A stretch of DNA of 64,000 bases, taken from assembly GCA_951394405.1 (NCBI GenBank), contig OX596344.1:186001-250000 (forward strand), read 5' to 3'. The notes beneath the pieces are model-generated. The model worked only from the letters and a program-made list of their open reading frames with translations, was not told the DNA's origin and made no database searches. Origin of the DNA: Coprinellus micaceus (lineage: Eukaryota; Basidiomycota; Agaricomycetes; Agaricales; Psathyrellaceae). This document shows positions 1 through 10,110 of this stretch, in pieces (the stretch's first letter is position 1; the number at the start of each line of letters is the position of its first letter). Made by a program: the position numbers and the translations under genes.

Positions 1-265
1 CCCGTGTTCGATCCGGGTCGCTCTCATCGCAACATCCTTTGAATGGGCTCTTGGGATTGTTGAGAAGGTCGTTCGTTTTCTTCTTCTTCCACATGAGGAC
101 GTCTGCTGACTCGCTGCTGGTCATGGAAGGCCTCTTCCGGATCTCTGCATCGAAGTCGGGGTAAAGGCTGGTGACGGCGCTGTGCATCTGAGGAGTCAAG
201 TAGTCATTTGGAGGGCGGCCTTGGCGTCTGCCACTGGTACGTGTACCACTCGAAGCAGCTGGCAT
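1..265 (-). CDS. Hypothetical protein, N-terminal part, runs off the left edge
   Basis: Reading the minus strand from the ATG at 265 gives 88 open codons to the window edge. The protein starts MPAASSGTRTSGRRQGRPPN and continues with a Tyr/Leu-containing stretch, then a lysine run (WKKKKTNDLL) and NPKSPFKGCC. The basic GRRQGRPP segment resembles an AT-hook-like DNA-contact motif, but the remainder is not a family I can name. The stretch is coding-like in composition and has no stop, unlike the purine-rich DNA to its right. It could be a full host gene or a transposon-associated protein; the C-terminus is outside the window. Function unknown. Confidence 0.45.
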   Translation of the reverse strand, partial: MPAASSGTRTSGRRQGRPPNDYLTPQMHSAVTSLYPDFDAEIRKRPSMTSSESADVLMWKKKKTNDLLNNPKSPFKGCCDESDPDRTR

Positions 266-1160
266 GGTGGATACGGCAGGGGCAACAGTTAGTAAGGGTG
301 GGGTTTGGCTTTGATGACACGAAGGAGGGGCAAAGAAAGGAGGAACAGTGCGGGATAAGTGTAGTGATAGAGTAGAGAGTGCAGCGAGGAAAGGAAGGAA
401 GGATTAGAAATGTAGACGTAGACGGCTGACGGCACAAAATACAGGCAAAGCAACAAGAGTAGGGATAATTGGAGTTATGTAGAAAAGGAAACTAATGAGC
501 ATGAAAGGTATAGAGGGGCAAGAGAGTGTGAGGATAGAGAGAGGCGGAGAGAGAGAATTAATGAACCGAACGCGAAGGAGTGGTAATAATGTATGCACAA
601 GAACGATAGCCAACCAAGGAAAAGACGACTATAAACACAGTGAAGGGTGACGGGACAAGTGAATGGAGTGACGGAGGCGTTGAGGAAAGACAAGAAATGG
701 AACACGCTGACGAAGAGCAGGTGGAGGACCAGGAAAAGAACAAAAGGCAAGCAGAGAGTGAGGAAGGACAGTAATAGTGTGGTTGAGATGTGCAAAGTAC
801 GTGTGGGAGAAACAAGAGTGGTGTGTAATGAGGGTGGGGGTGAAAGGCAAGCAGAATAATAGGGAAAGACTGTGGGGTGCCTTGTGAATGAAGAGGTAAA
901 GGCTGTGGGGTGCCTAGATCAAAGGGGTGGGGCGCCGGACTGACAAAATCATGGAGGGTAGAAAACGGACCAAGACGCGCGGTGGGCGTCGTACGAGATC
1001 TGGCTTCGTCAACCGACAGGTAGCTCTGTTCGGCGAGGACGTTCGGGGCTGTGAAACAAATTTTAGCCCGGACCCTGCAATGTTCGGGAGAAAGATACCG
1101 ACCTTTTCAACGCATAGGACCAATGGCTCGGCCTCCGGAGCTTAGACGCCCTGTGAATGT
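266..1160. other. Purine-rich low-complexity DNA, no gene seen
   Basis: The plus strand is dominated by GAA/AGG/GGA runs. Open frames here encode only Ser/Leu/Phe-rich or Arg/Lys-rich low-complexity peptides, which are composition artefacts. No splice-consistent gene was found. It may include the promoter of the leftward gene starting at 265. Confidence 0.5.
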
Positions 1161-1252
1161 GATGTGTCTGCCCGGTTGGTGATCTGGGTGAGCCCTGCGC
1201 CAATATATTTAAGGTGTAAAAAACATCGGACCACTCCGGAAAGGATTCAACC

Positions 1253-1937
1253 ATGTCCAAAGCCTTCAACCGCCGCAGCATCGAGCACAACCTGCTTGAC
1301 CTCCTCATCGTACCCGACATGCAGCCAACGGGGTGTAGCGACCACGGACCGCTCCAGAGTGTTGTATACATGGGGGGCGAGGTGCCCGAATTGTTTGCTG
1401 TCCGCCAAGTCTCAGTACGTGCATTCCTGGCAAGAGTTGTGCTTACCTGTGATGAGTCCCTGCATACAGTGCGCCTATGGGTGCAAGCACACAACCCGAA
1501 GGCTGACGAACGAAGAGAGGATTGAAGTCAACACGAAGTTGGTGATAGCGGCAAACTTGGTCCGCAGCCTGCAGACTATGCTGGGCATGGACACCTATAC
1601 AACGTGAGTTCGATGCGTGCATGGCTTGATATACAGCTCACCTGCGTTTAGCGGCCGTGTCAAGAAGAATGGCTTCAATGATATTCGCCAGCCAGCAGGA
1701 CCTTCCACCCGTCCAAATATTGAGATCGATGTCACCGACACCAGCGACGCGGACACCGACACCGACAAAGCGCCCACAGTTGTATCCTCCAAGCGTAAGG
1801 CTACAGGTACTCTTCAACCTGTTTTTAAGCGGCAAGCGCTCCCTCTGCTCCCCCACGCCCGTGGTAGTGAGACCAATCTCATGCTTGCCTCCGGGAAGGA
1901 AGTCCGTGGTTTCGACTACAGCAAGTCCAATATGTAG
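1253..1937 (+). CDS. Hypothetical cysteine-containing protein with acidic tail
   Basis: The model runs from the ATG at 1253 with introns at about 1415-1469 (GTACGT to ACAG) and 1604-1651 (GTGAGT to TTAG, with a CTCAC branch site), ending at TAG 1937. After the second intron the frame reads RVKKNGFNDIRQ, then an Asp/Thr-rich stretch (VTDTSDADTDTD) and KRKATG. If the first intron is retained, another frame adds CPNC and CIQCAYGC, a Cys-x2-Cys / Cys-x2-Cys-x3-Cys pattern like small zinc-binding regions of fungal DNA-binding proteins. Which N-terminus is used cannot be decided here. The second intron is well supported; the start is weaker. The protein is probably nuclear or DNA-associated (inference); function unknown. 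Confidence 0.4.
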
Positions 1938-2324
1938 ATTCTTAGCTTTGTAGTTATGATTTGCATACCTTTGCTAAAAGTATGGAGAGTTGGAACCCCG
2001 TGCCATATCTGGCGGTGGATGTGACCCATGTTCGCCCAATGAAGTCGTCCGTTTGCTATGTGAAAGGATCAGACATTGACCTCTGGGGATTTATTTGAAG
2101 CTCACCATTTTTCGGCGCCTAAGCCCTGTCGACTTGCAAGCCCAACAGTATAGGATAGCACGGGCGCAATTACACCTGCCGAAGGGTAGAGTAAACTGCC
2201 CTTGTATAGCAAGAAAAAAAGCGGAAGTCCAAGCGAACGAAATGTGTACAAGTGTAAAATAGGATCTGACTAAATGGGTACCAAGGGCTGATAAGTATGG
2301 GGTAGCTGATCATGGAGACCGACC

Positions 2325-2354
2325 ATAGGGACTGACGTGAGATCGCGTCCCTAT
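2325..2354. repeat. Hairpin insertion 1 (core TGACGTGAGATCGC)
   Basis: Arms ATAGGGAC (2325-2332) and GTCCCTAT (2347-2354) are perfect inverted copies around a 14-base core at 2333-2346. The core differs from the consensus TGACGCGAGATCGC at one position. Confidence 0.75.
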
Positions 2355-2363
2355 AGTAAGTCA

Positions 2364-2402
2364 GGACGGGCCAGGTGACGCGAGATCACCCTGAAGCCGT
2401 CC
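2364..2402. repeat. Hairpin insertion 2 (core TGACGCGAGATCAC)
   Basis: The core lies at 2376-2389. The left arm 2364-2375 (GGACGGGCCAGG) pairs imperfectly with 2390-2402 (CCTGAAGCCGTCC); the outer GGACGG/CCGTCC and inner CAGG/CCTG pairs are intact. This looks like an older, eroded copy. Confidence 0.65.
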
Positions 2403-3503
2403 AAGGGAAACTAAATGAAGCTCATCATCGGTAATTATCCCTGCGCATTTGTCTCATCAGCCATCCACTAGCAGGATATGGATGAATGACTTACTTCAAT
2501 CAGGTCCATATCAGCGAACCGATACTACTCGCCCACTTGTCTCTACGCCCAACTCCCTTCCCTTCCCGCTTCCCGCCTCTCTCCCTTCATTTTCACCTCT
2601 CTGCTCTCCCGCTTCCCTTCCTCCGTCCCTCCTTTGCCCCACCAGCTCCCTCGCACCTACTACGCCATCACTATGCACCCACTGACCTCAGGAACACGTC
2701 CCCTGCCCAGTGTCGAGCGCAATCTTGCTCTGTACACGTAGATCTCGGGGCTATAGATAAGGATCAAGGTCAGTAAAAATGTATGCAGTCATGAAATATA
2801 ATGCTTACCTACGTTACAGACGCGCCTGCAGTACACACTGCCCTCAGCAAGGTGTTCCCCCCCACCAAAAACACAGCCTACAATAGAAACAAGGCGTCAA
2901 CTCAATGCTACGCCTTCAAAATTGTCCCCACCCTCACCTTCACACTCGCCCTCTAACGCTTTACCTCCTCGCCGCTGTGCGCTTCCTGCCTGGATCTCCA
3001 CTCAACTCGTCCTCTTTGAGATCATACCCATTGCTATCACCCGAGGCCGGCGTGGATGACCAAAAAAGCCCTCTATCGGTGGTGTACGCTTTTGAGAGCG
3101 AGAGCATCACTTTGGTGTTGTAGATGGAGGGCGAAGGGTGGGCTACGGCGGTGTTTTGGCGCCCATCAGTGTTGACTGTTGCCGTCCTCGAGGTGCCGTG
3201 GCTTAGGATAGAATTGCGTCCTGGCTCTGAGTCGAAGCGGCGGGGGCGTTGTTCGAATTTGTCCTGTTGGCCCCTAGGGTAGGATAAGATTGATATCTCG
3301 ATGAGCAAAGGTAGTACTCACATGTAACTATCCAAACGCCAGGGAGCCTTGGTATCGTTCGATATCCGTCATAAGAGTTCCTAACTGCGGAAAAAGGGGT
3401 AAGAATGCGATATGAATGTCTACATATGTGCTACAGGGTAGTACCTAGTGAGGGTGCTCGAGTCGAGAAAAGTAACTGCTTGAGACGGTCGTCGATTGGT
3501 TTA

Positions 3504-3543
3504 CAGCCCCTGAGTCTGACGCGAGATCGCGACTCAGGGGCTG
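3504..3543. repeat. Hairpin insertion 3 (perfect 13-bp arms)
   Basis: Arms CAGCCCCTGAGTC (3504-3516) and its exact inverse (3531-3543) flank the consensus core TGACGCGAGATCGC at 3517-3530. This is one of the best preserved copies. Confidence 0.85.
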
Positions 3544-3547
3544 AGCG

Positions 3548-3581
3548 CTGCTGTAGGTGACGCGGGATCGCCCTACAGCAG
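3548..3581. repeat. Hairpin insertion 4 (core TGACGCGGGATCGC)
   Basis: Perfect 10-bp arms CTGCTGTAGG (3548-3557) and CCTACAGCAG (3572-3581) flank the core at 3558-3571, which has one change. It lies only four bases from hairpin 3, but its arm sequence is unrelated. Confidence 0.85.
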
Positions 3582-3832
3582 TGCCATGAGTTGATATCCT
3601 GGAGTAGGTAAACGAAGAATGGTGCAGAAAGGAAGGTTAATGTTACGACCTCGATGAGGGAGTTGGTGTTGTCCGTCACTGGTCGGCTTCTTAGTCGTAC
3701 TATCCCCCTATTCCTAATAGCTTCTGGGATGTCGCGCGGTCAGTCACACGTCTATTAGACAATAGTACGTTGCACTGGTATCAGACTTGAACGTTCTTCT
3801 ATGACACGTCAGGGGTCCACGGATACTCTCGG

Positions 3833-3914
3833 ATGCTTACTAGTTTGGCGATCTTCTAGTCAAGTCCGGCTTACAGATGCTTCTTAGTTTGGCGGTCTCC
3901 TAAGCAAGTCTGGC
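3833..3914. repeat. Tandem 38-bp degenerate direct repeat
   Basis: Two copies, 3833-3870 and 3877-3914, share the pattern ATGCTT-TAGTTTGGCG-TCT-CTA-CAAGTC-GGC. No coding potential was seen. Confidence 0.6.
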
Positions 3915-4710
3915 GTCGTCACATGGCGGGTTCACTACTAGTCAATAGTGGAGTGTGGAAGGTTCTCAGTGGCGTTCACTGTCTCGGCTGTGGTTCGTGG
4001 TGCGAAGGGAGTCTTGTGGAGTAGCGGAAGTCTTGCAGGAGCTTATTGTGGGGAGAGCGGCGTAGTGGAGTGGGCGAAATGGGACTAAGATTAAAGTATA
4101 ACAAGCTAAACTACATGGGATAAACTATGGGGTCTTTATACTACTTTGGTATGAGTCATGGGGTAGCTGCGTATGATGATATAATGAGGTCATAGTGGAG
4201 TGAGTGGAGTAAATAGTGGGGGAGTGGAGTATTAGTGGAGCGCATACTGCGCATGATGTCAGAGTAGCTGCGGGGTAGCTGCGGAGTTGTAGTAAGTGCA
4301 TACTGCGCATGAGTCAGGGGTAGCTGCGGAGCTGTAAATACTATGAGTCATAAAAAGAGAAAAGAAGAGAAGAGAAATAAAGTGGTCGTGCATAGGTAGG
4401 AGGGGAGGTGTGAAGCAAAGCGTAACAGTTAAACCTAAACGTTGGACTTAGCGAAATCCGCGCAGGGCTGCGTTGGCTTGGAGGGCGATGCCAAACAGAG
4501 CCAAAGAAGCACGTGACTCTGTTGACCGCATCGCCTCACTGGCACAGATCACACACGCACTCTGCCCACCACCTCATCTCTTACCTGCACGTTCTCACCC
4601 GCTCCACTCCCACAAGGTAAGCACAACGACTTCTTGTAAGTCGTTCTTGTGCGTTGACCATTCGACAGACTTCACTTTGGTTCGTAGATGTCCCCATCGC
4701 CTCCTGTCGA

Positions 4711-4750
4711 CCTCCAGCTTGCCGCGATCTCGCGTCAGGCAAGTTGGAGG
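4711..4750. repeat. Hairpin insertion 5, inside a coding exon
   Basis: Arms CCTCCAGCTTGCC (4711-4723) and GGCAAGTTGGAGG (4738-4750) pair with one G-T mismatch around GCGATCTCGCGTCA (4724-4737), the exact reverse complement of the consensus core. Core plus one arm is 27 nt, so the reading frame is preserved. Confidence 0.85.
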
Positions 4751-4756
4751 GCGAAG

Positions 4757-4796
4757 TCGAGCTACCATCGCGATCTCGCGTCAGGTGGTAGCTCGA
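4757..4796. repeat. Hairpin insertion 6, inside the same exon
   Basis: Arms 4757-4769 (TCGAGCTACCATC) and 4784-4796 (GGTGGTAGCTCGA) pair over 13 bp with one wobble, around the same core orientation at 4770-4783. Core plus one arm is again 27 nt. Confidence 0.85.
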
Positions 4797-4815
4797 TGAC
4801 AAGCAACCCATGGCC

Positions 4816-4844
4816 GTACCTTGTCGCGATCCGGCGTCAAGTAC
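4816..4844. repeat. Hairpin insertion 7, eroded, inside the same exon
   Basis: The core GCGATCCGGCGTCA (4826-4839) has two changes. The flanks GTACCTT and AAGTAC pair with one bulged C. Removing 25 nt joins ...NPWPY directly to TIGQARQDYD in the frame used by the downstream exons. Confidence 0.65.
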
Positions 4845-6385
4845 ACCATCGGCCAGGCTCGCCAAGACTACGATAGCATGCCCTTCGTCGTTGCATGCCA
4901 CTCACCACCCTTCAAGAACAGCCCGCCCGTTCCTCGAGCCCGTTCTAGCACGATGCCGTATCGACAGGTGCGTTTCTTCGAGGTCTCACCAGACTGTATC
5001 TAATTCTTTCCGTAGACCGAGTTCACGCCGGAGCAGCTGAACGCGAATCATGAGCTCCTCCTCCACGCCAAGGGCGATGAGACTTGTAAGTACCTGCCGT
5101 CTCTGTCCCCCATTGATACTTACTCAATGTTCATTAGTCCCCAAGGAACTCTCTTTCCTGTCCGGTGTTGTCGTTGAACTCGGCCAATACTTCCAGGTTA
5201 GCAACCTACCGTCCCAACCAAAGGCTCCCGAAGGTGGTCACCGTGACACTTTTATGCGCGCGGATTGCCTTTACGCCGACGGCGACCCCATCCAATGGCC
5301 CCAACCACTGGGTCACGACCACTTCTACCTCGCTGCCATCCCCATGTACCGCCCTGGAAGGTTGAACTTGCTGTACAATATCCTGTTCTCTCGCTACCCC
5401 CTGAACTCCTCATCCCTCATTTCTTCGACTTCCCATTTCACCCGCCTCATCCCTGCTCATATGGCCGCCCTCAAAGATGTTCACTCTCATCTCGAAGCTC
5501 GCATCGGCGAGTACCTCAAGCGTCCAGAATTCCAACATGACCCTTACTCAAAAAAGTATATCATCAACAATCGTCGCTCGTATGCCAACGCCTTCCTTGC
5601 TCGACTCGAGAACCAGCCCATGACGGTATACGAAATGCGCCGCTGCATCACAGAGTTCCAGCAGTTCACCCTGGAGGTCATCGCTGCGCTCGACTGGGAC
5701 ACAATCTATCGCCGCCGAATCGACGGTCAGGACCCTCCAGCCACCGAGATCGATGATCGCATGGGACTGTTCACCCAGGACCCATCCACGGTCATGGCCT
5801 GCGTCAAGGCGGGTCTCCCATTCTTCTATATCCAAGACTACAGAAATCTCGCCCACACCCGCATCGACACCCTAGCCTTTGTCGATAACCCCCAGGACAC
5901 CCTCAATTTCGACGAGGGACGCATCAAGCACCCATGCATCTTCAAAGGCAAGGTCACCGATCCGAGTCGACTTACCCAAATCTACTATAACTCGCGCCAC
6001 GTCTTACACTCTGCCAACATCTTTGCTTGCAACTACAACCCACCCCCGCCTCGCTCGGATCCTCCAAGGTCCTTGAACAATGCCGAGCGCAATGCCGACA
6101 CCCACCGGGGTATCCAAGTCGCCTTTCATCCTTGTAAGTATCCTGTTTTAGTCATTTACGCACCCTTAAATTCATGTCGCGTAGATCGCTCGACTACCAT
6201 CTCCACAGCCCAGCGGGCAAATATCTCTGCAAGTCTCATCATCAAGCCACTCATGTCCCCCCTCCTCCCTTGTGTCCTTGGTCCTTGGATTCACGCGACC
6301 GACACCATCGACAGGACCCTGTTTCCAACCACACTACCGACGGACCGTGGATTCGTGTTCCCATATATTTCACTCTTCTTCGACA

Positions 6386-6394
6386 TGCCAACCC
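6386..6394. repeat. Target-site duplication, left (TGCCAACCC)
   Basis: This 9-mer is repeated at 9062-9070 immediately outside the right end of the element. The exact length (7-9 bp) is slightly ambiguous because terminal bases overlap, but the 9-bp reading restores the host frame. Confidence 0.7.
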
Positions 6395-6945
6395 CACCTA
6401 GGTCACCCAGCTGAGCCGGCTCTAAGCCGGACTCAGCTGGCCTCAGCTGCCCGGCTTAGAGCCGGCCAGCTGGGTCGCCAGCTGGGCTGGGCTGAGTGCG
6501 GGCTCAGCTGTAGAACGCCGGCTCAGCTGTATTTGAGCGAGCTGAGCTGCTAGCTGAGCCAGGTGAGATGTTGCTCAGCTTATGCAAGGTGGGCTCAGCT
6601 CACATCCCAGCTGAGCCCGTCCAGCTGAGTCTAGCTGAGTCTAGCTGAGTGGCTTTAGCTGGGCTGACGATAACCATGCCCAACATTTGTAAAATATTTT
6701 GCGAAAGGGCTGGCTCAGCCCATCTCAGCTCAGCTGGCTCAGCTGCAGGGCTGAGCCTCTGTCACGCTTCTGTCACGCTTTGTGTATGTTTGTATATGTT
6801 TGTCACGCCCATGTCACACCTCGCAAAATTGGATAATGATGTCATATCAAATAAAAATAATTATGATGTCATGGTGATAAGATCTATCAGTGAGGTCATG
6901 ATCATCAGGCACAGGATGATGTCACACTCATTTAGATAAGAAACA
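6395..6945 (+). repeat. Left long terminal inverted repeat
   Basis: The outer about 250 bp is packed with CAGCTGAGC-type units (many CAGCTG palindromes). The inner part holds GTCACGC and TGATGTCAT motifs mirrored on the right side. Confidence 0.75.
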
Positions 6946-7925
6946 GGCAGATTGCGATGAGCCTGATCACACTCAGTTCCTGGCCGATAAGGATGGTTTT
7001 GGTATTGTTCGAAAGCCCTTATTCGGGGCTTTTGAATGCATGTAACGTTTTCAGAACCCATTCAATACAGCTGTCAAAAGTAAGCATTTTCGTCGATTTC
7101 TCATGATTTGGGCGCTTGCAAGTGCTGTTCTATCTCAATGCACACTGTCTGATGCCTGATTGCTGTATCAACGGTATGAGGATCATTCAAAGTCTCCATA
7201 ATACCACTCATACCACTTTTACCTATCCCCTGTCTTCATAAAACAACCAAAAACTGTAAAAATGTCATGATCTGCAAGTGCGAAGGTCATTTCATGCTGC
7301 CCTGACACTCCAGATGGCCAAATAAATATTTTAAAGTGTTATATGTGTTCCATACTACCTCTTACAGGATCTCTCCCATCTTAAATCCACACCAGTCCTG
7401 CTGAATTCAGCTCAAAGTGCCAAAAATGATGAGTGACAGCTATATTCATGCCCATTCAGTATGATGGAGACCGTGGGACAGTCGTCCACCATACACATAA
7501 AAACCAGGCTTTAAAATGATGCAGAATACAAAAGACCGGAAAGAAAACGGAGCACACATGCCCAAGATGTAGCAGGAACACTGCCAGCTTGCAGCAGTTG
7601 TGCTGAACAACTTTGCACTTCAGTTACAACTGGTACCAAATGGACGGTTTGGGCTATATCATAGCAATGGGTGGTCTGTTTGCTTAGGTGTCTTTTGACA
7701 TTTGTATTCGTGGATGACCTTCTCCCAATTCCATAGACCAAAATGTGTGTGAACTATTGCGGGTGCCTCAAACAAGTGATACATCGGTTTTCGCACAGCT
7801 TATTTCAGAGCTGGTTGCAATGCATGGGGCTTGTCTGGTACTCAAAGCTGCAGTCCATACCATATGAGGTCACTATCCCAATACCTTCTAAGTGAGCTGA
7901 GAGTGTGTGTTTATAAGCCCATGCC

Positions 7926-8290
7926 ATGGAACAAGCATGCATCTACCATGCACACCACCATATGAGGTCAGGCAAATTTGATGAGGGGATCTTGTGTGAT
8001 TTATTGGTGATAGCATATGGCTGGGTGATTACACTGCATGTGTCTGCCACCCCCCAATGTCAAGATCTGTTCGCTAATAACCCAAATACATCTGAACCCC
8101 AGCGTGTAAGGGACCGTTGCATGTTGCATGGTGGTACTGGCCCTCACATAACACCCTATGTGGTCAAGCAAAATCAGGGGATGTGGTCTTGTGTGATTTA
8201 TGGGTGGTAGTAGGAAGCTGGATGGCCACATTGCATGTGTCCACTTGCCTCTACTGCTGAAACTTGTCTTCTAATTATCCAAATACTCCT
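7926..8290. repeat. Degenerate tandem duplication inside the long-TIR element
   Basis: Two units of about 180 bp share GGTCA-GCAAA-T, TCTTGTGTGATTTAT-GGT, GCATGTGTC and CCAAATAC-TCTGAA in the same order. No frame is conserved between the units, so this is non-coding duplication. Confidence 0.55.
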
Positions 8291-8552
8291 GAAACTGCAG
8301 TAGTCCTGGCACTTCCTTTCCACCCGGTTTGTGCTGGAAAGGTTTTGCTAATCACATTCTCCACCAAACTAAGCCAAATGGTGTCCTCACAAATCCTAGT
8401 ATTGAGAAAACCACTATTTGACATGTGTCAGTACCTCATTTGATTATGTACCATACAAATAAAGATAGAGGCCGCCAAGCGCTTTCTAACGATACCAAAA
8501 TCACCCTTATCAGACAAGAATTGACTGCAATATCACACATGCGAATATCAAT

Positions 8553-9061
8553 AGTCTTATCTAAATGAGCATCATTTTGGATCTATGACATCATATCTAT
8601 TTGTGTATGTATGCCATCATCATTTGTTTGTTTGTCATGTTTGTCTTTGTTTGTTGTGTCACATATTGGTCACATCTGTCACCATGTGACCATCACACCT
8701 CAGCTGAGCTGAGCCAGCTTCAGCTCAGCCGCATAGACCAGCTCAGCTGGGTTATGTGGGTGTGAGGCTCAGCCCAATGACACTGGGCTGAGCTAGCTAT
8801 GCGTTGGCTGAGGTCAGCTGAGGGCAGCTGAGCACGCACCCCCAGCTCAGCCGCACAAGCTGAGTCCACTCCAGCTCAGCTGAACATCGCTCAGCTGGGC
8901 TCAGCGAGCAGCTCAGCTCACTGATTTACAGCTCAGCCGGCGTGCTACAGCTGAGCCCGCACTCAGCCCAGCCCAGCTGGCGACCCAGCTGGCCGGCTCT
9001 AAGCCAGGCAGCTGAGGCCAGCTGAGTCCGGCTTAGAGCCGGCTCAGCTGGGTGACCTAGG
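8553..9061 (-). repeat. Right long terminal inverted repeat
   Basis: Inverse counterpart of 6395-6945. The outermost about 115 bp are nearly identical to the left arm. Small insertions and substitutions accumulate inward. Confidence 0.75.
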
Positions 9062-9070
9062 TGCCAACCC
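9062..9070. repeat. Target-site duplication, right (TGCCAACCC)
   Basis: Direct copy of 6386-6394. The host reading frame resumes at 9071. Confidence 0.7.
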
Positions 9071-9834
9071 AGTCAATCAAGAAGTCCATGGTTTTTCGTT
9101 GGGCACAGTTGCGGGACATCATGCTCTTCAGAGTAGGACCGGGTGCTCCCCCTCTCCTCGCTTGCCCTATTCCAAATCGTGTTTGGCGTCGCGCCCTCCA
9201 GCTGGACCCCTCCACATTTGACTCAATCCGCAAGGATAACTCAGGATCCAGGGCAGCATCAGAGAAGCGAGAGGGGGTCGCTTTCCTTGATTCGTCGTGT
9301 CAGGCGTCCAACACCCAAGCAGGAACAGTCCTCCAACAACCTGCAACGTGGCGGGGAAACCTCTACTCATCCTTGGTGGATCTCGATGAAGTCGTCATCA
9401 AGGAAATCCTCTGGGAGGTTAATGAGCTCAATTTCCGCCACGAACTCCTCGCCTTGGATCGTCGCCTCTACAATGTCCCTGACCCACAGAAACCAGAACA
9501 TCACGGCCTCCCCTCCCCTCAAGCCCTGGCACGCCATGATCATATCCTTGATTGTCTTGTACCCCCTCCCCTTGCGCGTCCCTTCCACGTGGTGGAGTAC
9601 CCTCAGGCGTCCCAGGGTCTGGCACATCCAGACATCTGTCATCGACTCCCTCAAGTCAATCACCTCAGCCGTCTTATGAAGACATGGTCTACTCCCTTTA
9701 CTGCCTTTGACGTGCTGGATGCAATGGACAACCCCACCACCTTGCTTCAAAGGGAGGAAGTATTGTACAAATTTTACGTTCATCAATTTTTCATTCTTTT
9801 TGGCCGTGCTCCCGTCGTTCCCCGCTTTTTGTAA

Positions 9835-10110
9835 TCACGCTTCGACAACAGCATAATTTACTACCTACCACATAGACTTTCTTCTACACGTGCCTACTCT
9901 ACACCTTTATATCCTCGTTTCTGTATGAACACTCTTTCTGCTTGTTGTTCCTGTACTATGGCTTAATTGACACCCTAACATTGCGAACACATTACGGCGG
10001 CCCTTATCTATTGACTGCCCCTATGTCCCTGACATTTTCTAGATCGCCGTATTGCATGTTTCTCCCATCAGCAATGCGACCACCACGCGGCAACCCCTTC
10101 AAAAATCAGC
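9835..10110. other. Spacer between the split gene and the KDZ transposase
   Basis: Pyrimidine-rich, AT-moderate DNA that probably holds the terminator of the upstream gene and the KDZ promoter. No further gene was seen. Confidence 0.4.

Larger units (their letters stand above)
1938..4487. other. Intergenic stretch with hairpin insertions and local repeats, no convincing gene
   Basis: Long frames at about 2449-2776, 2905-3308 and 3431-3679 are Pro/Ser/Leu-rich or lack paired splice logic, and I do not accept them as genes. Recognisable structure consists of four core-sharing hairpins (2325-2402 and 3504-3581), a 38-bp direct repeat near 3.83-3.91 kb, and degenerate repeats around 4.13-4.34 kb built on GGGTAGCTGCGG and CATACTGCGCATGA. 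Confidence 0.5.
6395..9061. mobile_element. Non-autonomous 2.67-kb element with about 0.5-kb terminal inverted repeats
   Basis: The ends read CACCTAGGTCACCCAGCTGA on the left and the inverse (...GGGTGACCTAGG) on the right. The inverted match continues with small gaps from 6395 to about 6945 and from about 8553 to 9061, where CATTTAGATAAGA meets TCTTATCTAAATG. A 9-bp target duplication plus very long TIRs fits Mutator-like or foldback elements; hAT-type is less likely. No transposase frame exists inside: open frames at 6.9-8.2 kb are short and carry no known motif. The interior is AT-richer than the gene it interrupts and contains a degenerate tandem duplication. The insertion lies in an exon of the gene at 4488-9834. 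Confidence 0.8.
4488..9834 (+). pseudogene. Agaricomycete expanded-family gene, carrying three hairpin insertions and split by a long-TIR element
   Basis: Proposed exons are 4488-4616, 4688-4967, 5016-5085, 5138-6133, 6185-6394 and 9071-9834, all with GT/AG introns of 48-71 bp. The translated core includes EFTPEQLNANHELLLHAKGD, FLSGVVVELGQYF, a long segment ending FTQDPSTVMACVKAGLPFFY, and after the element KKSMVFRWAQLRD. The FT-x-DP...AGLPFF and W-x2-LR landmarks recall a hypothetical family expanded in agaricomycetes and often found near transposons (recalled, not searched). Its role is unknown. The exon sum is divisible by three only if the 25 nt of hairpin 7 are discounted, so hairpin 7 breaks the frame at about 4820. 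The 2.7-kb element at 6395-9061 interrupts the last part. Removing the element and one target duplication rejoins the frame exactly (PT to QS). A KDZ transposase follows 276 bp downstream on the same strand. Not functional as it stands. Confidence 0.65.

Noticed and set aside
1..17. T-arm-like sequence CCCGTGTTCGATCCGGG at the left edge
   Set aside because: Contains a box-B-like word, but stem pairing is incomplete and it lies in a continuous open frame. The rest of any tRNA would be outside the window.
2449..2776. Long open frames rich in Pro/Ser/Leu
   Set aside because: Pyrimidine-rich composition explains them. No domain, splice structure or homologous block elsewhere in the window.
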